Of a stretch of DNA of 64,000 bases, positions 17,221 through 25,006 are shown piece by piece (within the stretch, counting starts at the first letter, position 1; each line of letters starts with the position of its first letter). The position numbers were made by a program, and so were the translations under genes. This DNA is from Falsiroseomonas sp050563535 (GTDB taxonomy: Bacteria > Pseudomonadota > Alphaproteobacteria > Acetobacterales > Acetobacteraceae), in assembly GCF_050563535.1 (NCBI RefSeq), contig NZ_JBNXUO010000008.1:1-64000 (forward strand), read 5' to 3'. Under the pieces are notes generated by a model. The model worked only from the letters and a program-made list of their open reading frames with translations. It was not told the origin of the DNA and ran no database searches.

Positions 17221-17955
17221 ATGTCCATCCCACGCCTGTTCCTGGACGAGCCCCTGTCGGAGGGCGCCGAGATCGAGGCCGCGCCCGGCCAGGCGCATCA
17301 CCTGGGCACCGTGCTGCGCCGGGCCGCGGGGGATGCGGTGCGCGTCTTCAACGCCGGCGACGGCGAGTGGGAGGCGCGGATCGCCTTCCTGCGCAGGGAC
17401 CGCGCGCGCTTCGCGCTCGGCCCCCGCCGCCGCGCGCCGGCGGCGGAGCCGGAGCTGCGCCTGCTGGTCGCGCCGCTGAAGCGCGACGCGATGGACTGGC
17501 TGGTGGAGAAGGCGACGGAACTCGGCGCCACGCGCATCCTGCCCGTGATCACCCGCCGCAGCATCGCCGACCGCAGCAACACCGCGCGGCTGGCCGCCAT
17601 CGCCCGCGGCGCGGCCGAGCAGTGCGAGAGGCTGTCGGTGCCGGAGGTGGCGGAGGCCGCGCCGCTGCACCGCGTGCTGGACGGCTGGGACGGCGCGGGG
17701 CTGGTGGCGGCGATGGAACGCAGCGCCGCGCCGCCGCTGCGCGAGGCCGCCGCGCGGCTCGCCCCGCCGCTGGCCCTGCTGGTCGGGCCGGAAGGGGGGT
17801 TCGAGGGGGCGGAACTTGACGACCTGCGCCGACGTGCCTTTGTTGTGCCGGCCGCGCTCGGCCCCCGCATCCTGCGGGCCGAGACCGCGGCGGTGGCCGG
17901 GCTCGCGGCGCTGCAGGCGCTGGCCGGGGACTGGGCGAATCGCCCCGCGGACTGA
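17221..17955 (+). CDS. rsmE: 16S rRNA (uracil1498-N3)-methyltransferase
   Basis: A 244-residue SPOUT-class RNA methyltransferase. The N-terminal PUA-like domain contains GQAHHLGTVLRRAAGD. The knot region shows KRDAMDWLVEKATELGATRI, GPEGGFEGAELDDL and LGPRILRAETA, the motif set that defines RsmE and binds SAM. The start at 17221 is the ATG closest to the conserved N-terminus. The ubiA-rsmE-gshA arrangement, with ubiA divergent, is widely kept in alphaproteobacteria. It is followed 66 bp later by gshA in the same direction. Confidence 0.95.
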   Translation: MSIPRLFLDEPLSEGAEIEAAPGQAHHLGTVLRRAAGDAVRVFNAGDGEWEARIAFLRRDRARFALGPRRRAPAAEPELRLLVAPLKRDAMDWLVEKATELGATRILPVITRRSIADRSNTARLAAIARGAAEQCERLSVPEVAEAAPLHRVLDGWDGAGLVAAMERSAAPPLREAAARLAPPLALLVGPEGGFEGAELDDLRRRAFVVPAALGPRILRAETAAVAGLAALQALAGDWANRPAD

Positions 17956-18021
17956 CGGCGGGGATCATGCATCCGGCGGGGGGCTCCACCCGCGCCGACG
18001 CCAGGAAGAGAACACGGGTCC

Positions 18022-19368
18022 ATGTCGAATCCCGGCGAGGCCGACCTCACGCCGATCACCTCCACGCGCCAGCTGGCGGAGTGGTTCGCGGCCGGCAGCA
18101 AGCCGCGCGGCGACTGGCGCATCGGCACCGAGCACGAGAAGTTCGGCTTCCGCCGCGCGGGCCTCGCCGCGCCCGCCTATGAGGACCGCGGCATCCGCGC
18201 GATGCTGGAGGGGCTGGGGGCGAAGGGCTGGGAGCCCATCCTCGACCGCGGCAACCCGATCGGGCTGAAGCGCGACGGCGCATCCGTCAGCCTCGAGCCG
18301 GGCGGGCAGTTCGAGCTGTCGGGCGCGCCGGTCGCGGACCTGCACGAGACGCGGATGGAACTCGCCTCCCACCTGCGGGAGGTGCATGAGGTGGCGGGGC
18401 CGCTCGGCCTCGGCTTCGCGCCGCTCGGCTTCCACCCGCTGGCCACGCGCGACGAGATGCCGTGGATGCCGAAGGGGCGCTACGCGATCATGCGCCAGTA
18501 CATGCCCCGCGTCGGCGGCATGGGGCTCGACATGATGCTGCGGACCTGCACCGTGCAGGTGAACCTCGACTTCGGCGACGAGGCGGACATGGTGGAGAAG
18601 CTGCGCGTCTCGCTCGCGCTGCAGCCGCTGGCCACGGCCCTGTTCGCCAATTCGCCCTTCCTCGAGGGCCGGCCCTCGGGCTGGCTGACGCTGCGCGGCA
18701 GGACCTGGACCGACACCGACCCCGACCGCACCGGCATCCCCGCCGTCGCCTTCGAGCAGGGCTTCGGCTTCGAACGCTTCGCGCAGTTCGTTCTCGACGT
18801 GCCGATGTACTTCATCATGCGCGAGGGCCGCTGGATCGACTGCGCGGGCGTGCCCTTCCGCGCCTTCCTCGAAGGCCGTGCGGGCGGCGCGCTGGCGGGG
18901 ATCGAGGCGACGATGGGCGACTTCGCCGACCATGTGACCACGGTCTTCACCGATGTCCGCCTGAAGCGCTTCCTGGAGATGCGGGGCGCGGATGCGGGCA
19001 GCGCGCCGATGCTGCTGGCCAAGCCCGCCTTCTGGACCGGCCTGCTCTACGACGACGCGGCGCAGAAGGCGGCGGCGGCGCTGGTGCGCGGCTGGCGGGT
19101 CGAGGAGATGCAGGCGCTGCGCATGGAAGTGCCGCGGCAGGCGCTGTCGGCGACCATCGCCGGGCGTGCGCTGCGCGACGTGGCGCGCGACGCGCTGGCC
19201 ATCGCGCGCGGCGGGCTCGCGGCGCGCGGCCTCGGCGAGGAAGTCTACCTCGCCCCGCTCGACGAGATCGCGGAGAGCGGGCTGACCCAGGCCGAACGCT
19301 GGCTGCACCGGGCGGAGCGCGCCTGGGGCGGCGACGTGTCGCGCATCTTCGCGGAAGCGGAGGTGTAG
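18022..19368 (+). CDS. gshA: Glutamate-cysteine ligase, plant/alphaproteobacterial type
   Basis: A 448-residue enzyme catalysing the ATP-dependent first step of glutathione synthesis. The class-2 signature is clear: WRIGTEHEKFGF near residue 35, SLEPGGQFELSGAP, METRMELASHL-like HETRMELASHL, and MPRVGGMGLDMMLRTCTVQVNLDF. The length fits the plant/alphaproteobacterial type (about 450). The conserved cysteines of the plant enzyme disulphides are not obviously all present. The ATG at 18022 has AGGAAGAG upstream. It stands at the end of the rsmE-gshA string; the next gene, HIT, is convergent. Confidence 0.95.
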   Translation: MSNPGEADLTPITSTRQLAEWFAAGSKPRGDWRIGTEHEKFGFRRAGLAAPAYEDRGIRAMLEGLGAKGWEPILDRGNPIGLKRDGASVSLEPGGQFELSGAPVADLHETRMELASHLREVHEVAGPLGLGFAPLGFHPLATRDEMPWMPKGRYAIMRQYMPRVGGMGLDMMLRTCTVQVNLDFGDEADMVEKLRVSLALQPLATALFANSPFLEGRPSGWLTLRGRTWTDTDPDRTGIPAVAFEQGFGFERFAQFVLDVPMYFIMREGRWIDCAGVPFRAFLEGRAGGALAGIEATMGDFADHVTTVFTDVRLKRFLEMRGADAGSAPMLLAKPAFWTGLLYDDAAQKAAAALVRGWRVEEMQALRMEVPRQALSATIAGRALRDVARDALAIARGGLAARGLGEEVYLAPLDEIAESGLTQAERWLHRAERAWGGDVSRIFAEAEV

Positions 19369-19405
19369 CGCGCCCGGCCCGGACGGGGTCCGGGCCGTCC
19401 CCTCC

Positions 19406-19789
19406 CTATTCCGCCTTCGGCACCATGCGGCCGACGCGGCGGCCGCCGAAGACGTGGACGTGGAAATGCGGCACTTCCTGGCCGCCATCCTCGCCCATGT
19501 TGGACAGGATGCGGTAGCCCGTCGCCTCCAGGCCGAGCTCGCGCGCCACCTGCCCCACCGCGCGCCAGAAGCCCGCGACCTCGGCCTCGGTCGCCTTCGC
19601 GCTGAAATCCGCGAAGGAGACATAGGGCCCCTTCGGGATCACCAGCACATGCACGGGCGTCTGCGGGTAGATGTCGTGGAAGGCGAGCGCGAAGTCATCC
19701 TCATGCACGCGCCTGCACGGGATCTCCCCGCGCAGGATGCGGGCGAAGATGTTGGTGTCGTCGTATGGCGGCAGGCCGGTCACGCGCAT
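19406..19789 (-). CDS. HIT-family nucleotide-binding protein
   Basis: A 127-residue histidine-triad hydrolase. The active site reads HFHVHVFGG near the C-terminus (H-x-H-x-H with the middle histidine as nucleophile), and the substrate loop SNMGEDGGQEVPH is intact. The N-terminal DDTNIFARILRGEIPCRRVHED matches the HINT subgroup, which hydrolyses AMP-lysine or adenosine phosphoramidates. It lies 85 bp after hisE in the same direction, but a hairpin sits between them, so it may be outside the his transcript. Confidence 0.92.
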   Translation of the reverse strand: MRVTGLPPYDDTNIFARILRGEIPCRRVHEDDFALAFHDIYPQTPVHVLVIPKGPYVSFADFSAKATEAEVAGFWRAVGQVARELGLEATGYRILSNMGEDGGQEVPHFHVHVFGGRRVGRMVPKAE

Positions 19790-19837
19790 GGTCGGTCAGG
19801 CTCCATCCCTCGATGTCCGTGGGCGCGATGAAGCCCC

Positions 19838-19869
19838 CGCCCGCCCCCGCCCGCAAGCGGGGACGGGCG
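19838..19869 (-). terminator. GC-rich hairpin after hisE
   Basis: Arms of 13 bp (CGCCCGCCCCCGC and GCGGGGACGGGCG, one mismatch that can pair G-U) surround a 6-base loop, starting 5 bp past the hisE stop. No T-tract follows, so it is either a non-classical terminator or an mRNA 3'-end stabiliser for the histidine operon. Confidence 0.45.
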
Positions 19870-19874
19870 CGGCC

Positions 19875-20459
19875 TCACGGCAGCTTCGTGGTCTGCGCCG
19901 CGCGGATCAGCCCCTTCGGCCTGGCCGCCTTCTCCGCGATGCCGGAGATGCCCTGCCGGCGGGCAAGCTCCGCCCAGACCTCGTCGGGCCGGATGCCCGC
20001 ATCGACCCAGACCACGACGAGGTGGTACAGCAGGTCCGCGCTTTCCAGCACGGTGGCGCCGCGGTTGCCGAGCGTCGCCTCGATGACGCATTCGACCGCC
20101 TCCTCGCCCAGCTTCTGCGCCACCTTCGGCGTGCCGCGCGCCAGCAGCCGGGCGGAATGGGAATGCTCCACGTCGCCGGCCGCGCGCCGCGCCTCCACCG
20201 TGCGCCAGAGCGCATCGAGGATCGACGCCCCGGCGCCCGGCACGCTGAAGGGGGAAAGCGCGGTGGCGCCGGCGCGCAGCGCCTCGGGCGGGGTGATCCG
20301 CGCCGGGGCGGGGATGGCCGGCGGCAGCGGCAGCGCGACCTTCGGCGCCTTCTTGGGCTTCGCCTTCGGGGCCTTGGGCGGCTTCGCCTTGACGGGCTTG
20401 GCCTTCGGGACCTTCGCCTTCGGAGCCTTCTTCGCAGCCTGCTTCGCGGCCTTCGCCAT
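19875..20459 (-). CDS. hisE: Phosphoribosyl-ATP pyrophosphatase with Lys-rich N-terminal extension
   Basis: The second step of histidine synthesis: hydrolysis of PR-ATP to PR-AMP. The catalytic MazG-like domain spans about residues 78-180 (LWRTVEARRAAG, KLGEEAVECVIEA, ESADLLYHLVVVW), the metal-binding ExxE plus ExxD pattern of HisE. The protein is 194 residues, roughly 75-80 longer than typical. Residues 1-40 carry 16 lysines in K-A-P-K/A-K-P units like a histone H1 tail, followed by a Pro/Ala linker. The ATG at 20459 overlaps the hisF stop (TGATG), and the lysine tail has normal GC-rich codon use, so the extension is probably translated. Confidence 0.93.
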   Translation of the reverse strand: MAKAAKQAAKKAPKAKVPKAKPVKAKPPKAPKAKPKKAPKVALPLPPAIPAPARITPPEALRAGATALSPFSVPGAGASILDALWRTVEARRAAGDVEHSHSARLLARGTPKVAQKLGEEAVECVIEATLGNRGATVLESADLLYHLVVVWVDAGIRPDEVWAELARRQGISGIAEKAARPKGLIRAAQTTKLP

Positions 20460-21232
20460 CACGCCACGCCCTCGGACAACGGGCGGACCGGCAGGCCGGC
20501 GGCCGCAAGCGCCGCCTTCGCCTCGGCGATCCGCATCTCGCCATAGTGGAACACGCTTGCCGCCAGCAGGCCGGTCGCGCCGGTGCGCGCGCCGTCCACG
20601 AAATGCGCGACGCTGCCGACCCCGCCCGAGGCGACGATGGGCAGCCGCACCGCGGCCCGCACCGCGCGCAGCAGGTCGAGGTCGAAGCCGGACTTCGTGC
20701 CGTCCCGGTCCATCGAGGTCAGCAGGATCTCCCCCGCGCCGCGGGCCTCGGCCTGGCGCGCCCAGTCGACCGCGTCGATGCCCGTGCCGCGGCGGCCGCC
20801 ATGGGTGAAGACCTCCCACCGCCCGGGCGTGACCATGCGGGCATCCACCGCGACGACGATCGCCTGGCTGCCGAAGGCTTCCGCGCCGCGCGTCACCAGC
20901 GCCGGGTCGGCGATGGCGGCGGAGTTGACGGACACCTTGTCGGCCCCGGCCAGCAGCAGCCGGCGCATGTCCTCCACGCTGCGGACCCCGCCGCCCACGG
21001 TCAGCGGGATGAAGATCTCCGCCGCCGTGCGGGAGACGACGTCGAGCATGGTGTCCCGCCCCTCATGCGAGGCGGTGATGTCGAGGAAGGTGACCTCGTC
21101 CGCGCCTTCGCGGTCGTAGATGCGGGCCTGCTCCACCGGGTCGCCGGCGTCGCGAAGCTCCAGGAAGTTCACGCCCTTCACGACGCGGCCGTCCTTGACG
21201 TCGAGGCAGGGGATCACGCGCAGGGCGAGCAC
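20459..21232 (-). CDS. hisF: Imidazole glycerol phosphate synthase, cyclase subunit
   Basis: A 257-residue (beta-alpha)8 barrel that joins the ammonia released by HisH to PRFAR, giving imidazole glycerol phosphate and AICAR. The catalytic aspartates lie in VIPCLDVKDGRVVKG and in SMDRDGTKSGFD. The phosphate loops VGGGVRS and ASGGVGS are present. The start is a GTG at 21232 with a weak GGAG upstream. It is separated from hisA by 117 bp with no recognisable feature, the only sizeable gap in this operon, and overlaps hisE by one base. Confidence 0.97.
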   Translation of the reverse strand: MLALRVIPCLDVKDGRVVKGVNFLELRDAGDPVEQARIYDREGADEVTFLDITASHEGRDTMLDVVSRTAAEIFIPLTVGGGVRSVEDMRRLLLAGADKVSVNSAAIADPALVTRGAEAFGSQAIVVAVDARMVTPGRWEVFTHGGRRGTGIDAVDWARQAEARGAGEILLTSMDRDGTKSGFDLDLLRAVRAAVRLPIVASGGVGSVAHFVDGARTGATGLLAASVFHYGEMRIAEAKAALAAAGLPVRPLSEGVA

Positions 21233-21349
21233 GGGGGGCGCTCCGCTGTGGACCAGGTGTCCGGGTTGGCGGGTTCCGCGCAGGGGCGCGAACGGGGGCG
21301 CGTGATGCGCTGCCCCGGCGTCCCGGTCAAGCGAGGATCGGGATCGCCG

Positions 21350-22078
21350 CTACCCCGCCGCCAGCGCCAGCGCGGCCGCCGGGTCCACCCGCCCGTCATA
21401 CAGCGCGCGGCCCAGGATGGCGCCGGCCACCACGCCTTCGGCCTTCAGCGCCACGATGTCGTCGATGGAGGCGACGCCGCCCGAGGCGATGACCGGGACC
21501 GCGGCCGCGCGGGCCAGCGCGGCGGTGGCGGCGACGTTGACCCCGCTCAGCATCCCGTCGCGGGCGATGTCGGTGTAGACGATGGCGGCCGCGCCGGCAT
21601 CGGCGTAGCGGGCGGCCAGGTCATGGGCGGTGATGCCGCTGGTCTCGGCCCAGCCCTCGGTCGCCACGTAGCCGTCGCGCGCGTCGATGCCGAGCGCGAC
21701 GCGCCCGGGGAAGGCGCGGCAGGCGGCGCGGGCGAAATCCGGGTCCTTCACCGCCGCGCTGCCGAGGATGATGCGCGCCACGCCGGCGGCCAGCCAGGCT
21801 TCCGCCGTCGCCATGTCGCGGATGCCGCCGCCGAGCTGCACCGACAGGCCGGCCGTGGCGGCGAGGATGCCGCGCACGGCTTCGGCATTCGCGGGCCGGC
21901 CGGCAAAGGCGCCGTCGAGGTCGACCACATGCACCCAGGCGAAGCCCTGCCGCGCGAAGCCGGCGGCCTGCGCCGCGGGGTCGGCGGCATAGACCGTCGC
22001 CTGGTCCATCTCGCCGCGCCTCAGGCGCACGACCTGCCCGCCCTTGAGATCGATGGCGGGATACAGCGTGAAGCTCAT
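21350..22078 (-). CDS. hisA: ProFAR isomerase
   Basis: A 242-residue (beta-alpha)8 isomerase converting ProFAR to PRFAR. The catalytic Asp is in LYPAIDLKGGQVVRL, the second catalytic Asp in YTDIARDGMLSG, and the phosphate-binding loops are QLGGGIRD and ASGGVAS. The ATG at 22078 overlaps the preceding GNAT stop (ATGA), so the two are coupled. Sequence, length and position between hisH and hisF are all as expected for a bacterial his operon. Confidence 0.97.
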   Translation of the reverse strand: MSFTLYPAIDLKGGQVVRLRRGEMDQATVYAADPAAQAAGFARQGFAWVHVVDLDGAFAGRPANAEAVRGILAATAGLSVQLGGGIRDMATAEAWLAAGVARIILGSAAVKDPDFARAACRAFPGRVALGIDARDGYVATEGWAETSGITAHDLAARYADAGAAAIVYTDIARDGMLSGVNVAATAALARAAAVPVIASGGVASIDDIVALKAEGVVAGAILGRALYDGRVDPAAALALAAG

Positions 22079-22662
22079 GTGCCCCCGATCAGGCTCTCGG
22101 TCTTCCGGCCCCGGCCGGGCTCGACCAGCTTGTAGTAGAAATGGCCGGCGACCGTCCGGCCCTCCACCCGCGCATAGGCGGGGTGGGTGCCCCAGCGCGT
22201 GTAGCCCAGCCCCTCGAACAGCGCGATCGCGCTTGCCTGCGTCTCCCGCACGTCGAGGTTCAGCACGCGGATGCCGGTGGCGGCCGCGTGTTCCTCCACC
22301 CGCCGCACCAGCTTGCGCGCCAGCCCGTGGCCGCGCGCATAGGGAGCGATGTAGGCGTGGGTCAGCTGCGCGGCGAAGGCCTGGGCCTCGTTGTTGCGGG
22401 GCTGGCGGACGAGCTGCGCGGAGCCCACCACCGTGCCGTCCAGCCGCGCCAGGAACAGCGTGCGGTCGGGCACCAGCAGCACGCCGCGGAAATGCCGCGC
22501 CAGCGCGCCACGGTCCTGGCTCTGCACCCAGCCGAAGCCGCCGCCCTCGATGATGGCGGCGTTGGTCGCCTCGCACAGCTCCTCGAGGTCGTGGGGGGCG
22601 ATCTCGCTGACGATCTCGACGCCGAGAAGGTGTTCCCCCGGGCTCCGCAGCCCGGTGCTCAC
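22075..22662 (-). CDS. GNAT-family N-acetyltransferase inside the his operon
   Basis: A 195-residue acetyltransferase. The acetyl-CoA-binding region is recognisable: LTHAYIAPYARGHGLARKLVRRVEEHAAATG (the R/Q-x-x-G-x-G/A motif) and then VRETQASAIALFEGLGYTRWGT. The GTG at 22662 overlaps the hisH stop (GTGA) and its own stop overlaps the hisA ATG, so it is fully embedded in the operon. The substrate is unknown; acetylation of histidinol, histidine or an operon protein would be speculation. GNAT genes are not a usual part of his operons. Confidence 0.88.
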   Translation of the reverse strand: MSTGLRSPGEHLLGVEIVSEIAPHDLEELCEATNAAIIEGGGFGWVQSQDRGALARHFRGVLLVPDRTLFLARLDGTVVGSAQLVRQPRNNEAQAFAAQLTHAYIAPYARGHGLARKLVRRVEEHAAATGIRVLNLDVRETQASAIALFEGLGYTRWGTHPAYARVEGRTVAGHFYYKLVEPGRGRKTESLIGGT

Positions 22663-23357
22663 GGCACCCACCGCAGGAAGTTCGCCAGGATGCGCAGCCC
22701 CACCGCGCCGCTCTTCTCGACATGGAACTGCGTGCCGGCCAGGTTGCCGCGGCCGACCATCGCCGCGACCTCTCCCCCGTAGTCGGTGGCGGCCAGCAAT
22801 TCCCCCGGCAGGCCGGCGGCGAGCGCGTAGGAATGCACGAAATAGGCGTGGTCGCCCGGCGCGATGCCGTCCAGCAGCGGATGCGCGGAGGCCGGGCGCA
22901 GGCCGTTCCATCCCATCTGGGGCAGCGGCAGCGGGGCGCCCGCGGCGTCGCGCGGGTCCATCGGCGCGATCTCCCCCGCGATCCAGCCGAGCCCCGGCGT
23001 CACGCCGTGTTCCAGCCCGCGCTGCGCCATCAGCTGCATGCCGACGCAGATGCCGAGGAAGGGCTTCCGCGCGCCGATCACCTCCGCCTCCAGCGCGTCC
23101 ACCATGCCGGGCAGGGCGTCGAGCCCGCGGCGGCAGGCGGCGAAGGCGCCCTGGCCGGGCAGGACGATGCGGTCCGCCGCGCGCAGCGACGCGGCCTCGG
23201 TGGTGACGTCGATCTCCGCCGCCACCCCCTCCTCCCGCGCGACGCGTTCCAGCGCCCGGCGGACGGAGGCGAGGTTGCCCGAGCCGGGATCGACGACGGC
23301 GATGCGCTGCCGCGCAGGGCCGGGGGCGCCGGGCCTGCGTTCTTCGCGGGCGGTCAC
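22659..23357 (-). CDS. hisH: Imidazole glycerol phosphate synthase, glutaminase subunit
   Basis: A 232-residue class I glutamine amidotransferase that supplies ammonia to HisF. The nucleophile is C104 in FLGICVGMQLMAQRG; the histidine and glutamate of the triad are in GTQFHVEKSG, and the oxyanion strand is VLPGQGAFA. The start is the GTG at 23357, overlapping the DUF2628 stop; it leaves a Pro/Arg-rich leader of about 17 residues before IAVVDPGSGN, where most homologues begin. It overlaps the GNAT gene by 4 bp. Confidence 0.96.
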   Translation of the reverse strand: MTAREERRPGAPGPARQRIAVVDPGSGNLASVRRALERVAREEGVAAEIDVTTEAASLRAADRIVLPGQGAFAACRRGLDALPGMVDALEAEVIGARKPFLGICVGMQLMAQRGLEHGVTPGLGWIAGEIAPMDPRDAAGAPLPLPQMGWNGLRPASAHPLLDGIAPGDHAYFVHSYALAAGLPGELLAATDYGGEVAAMVGRGNLAGTQFHVEKSGAVGLRILANFLRWVP

Positions 23358-23764
23358 GGCAGGCCCCGCACCAGGTCGGGCCGTTCCTGCGCCAGGCGGA
23401 ACCAGGCGATCTCGAGGTCGGGGGCGGCGACGACGCCCACCATCGGCCGGCCGCGGCGCGCCAGGCGCGCGCGCAGCGCATCCCGCGCCTCCATCCCCGC
23501 CAGCACATGCAGCGCGAGGCCGATGACGGCGGAGCCCTCCTCCGGCAGCAGCAGTGCCGCCGCGACGGTCAGCCCCAGCAGGCCCGCCGCCCACCACCAC
23601 AGCCCGTTCCAGGCGAACCAGAACGGGCCGAACAGGAAGGCCCAGGGGCTGAACCCCTCCCGCAGCAGCACGGGCGGGCGCGGCGCGGCGGCGCCCGGCG
23701 TGGAGCCGGCCTCCGGCACCGACGCGGCGCGGGCGGGGGCGGCATGGACGGTGTAGAGCTTCAA
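23354..23764 (-). CDS. DUF2628 membrane protein in the his operon
   Basis: About 136 residues. The start is probably a TTG at 23764 (LKLYTVH), because GGAGGG from the end of hisB lies seven bases upstream and homologues start M-K-x-Y. After a Pro/Ala linker comes the DUF2628 signature LREGFSPWAFLFGPFWFAWNGLW, followed by a hydrophobic helix (AAGLLGLTVAAALLL) and a second helix at AVIGLALHVLAG. It is an inner-membrane protein of unknown role. It is common between hisB/hisH and hisA in alphaproteobacteria (family knowledge), so co-occurrence here is expected, but a link to histidine synthesis has not been explained. Confidence 0.8.
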   Translation of the reverse strand: MKLYTVHAAPARAASVPEAGSTPGAAAPRPPVLLREGFSPWAFLFGPFWFAWNGLWWWAAGLLGLTVAAALLLPEEGSAVIGLALHVLAGMEARDALRARLARRGRPMVGVVAAPDLEIAWFRLAQERPDLVRGLP

Positions 23765-23765
23765 C

Positions 23766-24401
23766 TCAGCCCTCCAGCACGCCCTTGGTGGAGGGCACGA
23801 CGCCGGCCGTCCGCGGGTCGTGCTCCGCCGCCATGCGCAGCGCGCGCGCCACCGCCTTGAAGCAGGCTTCCGCGACATGGTGCGCGTTGGTCCCGGCCTT
23901 CAGCGTCACATGCAGGGTGATGCCGGCGTTGAAGGCGAGGGCGCGGAAGAACTCCTCGACCAGCTCGGTGTCGAACTCGCCGATCTTCGGGCGTTGGAAG
24001 GGCACGCTCCAGGCGAGGAATGGGCGGCCGGAGATGTCGATCGCGGCCTCGGCCAGCGCCTCGTCCATCGGCAGCAGGCTGTGGCCGAAGCGGCGGATGC
24101 CGCGCTTGTCGCCGAGCGCCTGGCGCAGCGCCTGGCCGAGCACGATGCCCACATCCTCGGTCGTGTGGTGGAAGTCGATGTGCAGGTCGCCCTGCGCCGC
24201 CACCGACAGGTCGATCAGGGCGTGGCGGGCGAGCGCGGTCAGCATGTGGTCGAGGAAGCCGACCCCGGTCGCGACCTCCGCCCGGCCGGTGCCGTCGAGG
24301 TCGAGCGCCAGCCGGATCGAGGTTTCCGACGTCGTGCGGGAGAGGCTTGCCACCCGCGCGGGGGCGGCATCCTTCGCGTCATGGTTGAGCTCGGCGTCCA
24401 T
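23766..24401 (-). CDS. hisB: Imidazoleglycerol-phosphate dehydratase
   Basis: A 211-residue monofunctional enzyme (no histidinol phosphatase domain). The metal-binding histidine clusters are present: GFLDHMLTALARHALIDL, DFHHTTEDVGI, and in the second half LKAGTNAHHVAEACFKA. The start at 24401 has AGAGAGG close upstream. It is the first his gene of this cluster, 39 bp after DUF3297, and its stop lies one base from the TTG of the DUF2628 gene. Confidence 0.97.
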   Translation of the reverse strand: MDAELNHDAKDAAPARVASLSRTTSETSIRLALDLDGTGRAEVATGVGFLDHMLTALARHALIDLSVAAQGDLHIDFHHTTEDVGIVLGQALRQALGDKRGIRRFGHSLLPMDEALAEAAIDISGRPFLAWSVPFQRPKIGEFDTELVEEFFRALAFNAGITLHVTLKAGTNAHHVAEACFKAVARALRMAAEHDPRTAGVVPSTKGVLEG

Positions 24402-24440
24402 GGCGCCTCTCTACGCCCGGGGGGGCTGCTTGGCCAGCGG

Positions 24441-24689
24441 TCAGGCAGGGTCGCGCAGATAGGGCTCGACGGTTCCCTGCAGCTTGATGGTCAGCGGGTT
24501 GCCCTTGCGGTCCAGCGTCTTGCCGACCGCCACGCGGACCCATCCCTCGCTCACGCAATATTCCTCCACATTCGTCTTCTCCGCCCCGTTGAAACGGATG
24601 CCGACGCCCCGCTGCAGCAGGGCGGCGTCGTGGAACGGGCTGCGAGGATCGGTGGAGAGCCGGTCGGGCAGGGTCGGGGTGTCGCTCAT
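24441..24689 (-). CDS. DUF3297 small conserved protein
   Basis: An 82-residue cytosolic protein matching the DUF3297 pattern: SPFHDAALLQRGVGIRFNGAEKTNVEEYCVSEGWVRV, with KTLDRKGNPLTIKLQGTVEPY at the C-terminus. It is widespread in proteobacteria and uncharacterised. The ATG at 24689 is the only sensible start. It lies 39 bp upstream of hisB on the same strand and may be the first gene of the his transcript. Confidence 0.85.
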   Translation of the reverse strand: MSDTPTLPDRLSTDPRSPFHDAALLQRGVGIRFNGAEKTNVEEYCVSEGWVRVAVGKTLDRKGNPLTIKLQGTVEPYLRDPA

Positions 24690-25006
24690 GGCGGCGGGTG
24701 CATAGAGCAGAATGGAGGCGGGGCAAAGCGGCGCACACGGCTCCGTCCGGGGCCAGCGGGCGCCGATGCCGTCTTCCCCGTGCGCAGGCCGACATGATAT
24801 CACCGGTTTGATTACGATTCGTTGACGTTCCGCTCGGCGCATCATCGGGGTGCGCGAGCCCGGAGCCGTCCTGGTCAGCCGGAGCCGGGGTTGAACGCGA
24901 CAGATCCGACCCGCGCGGGCGAAGCCCAACCTGCGCCGCCGCCGGCGGCGCCGGATGTGCGCGCCGGCGCCCCGCACCCCGCCGAGCCCTATGGAGCCCC
25001 TGCCGC
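24690..25006. promoter_or_regulatory. Divergent promoter region between DUF3297/his and the giant secreted protein
   Basis: No gene-like codon pattern is visible in these 317 bases. The only AT-rich island, about 24793-24830 (tgatatcaccggtttgattacgattcgttgacg), probably holds promoter elements for one or both directions. I cannot assign exact boxes. Confidence 0.4.
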
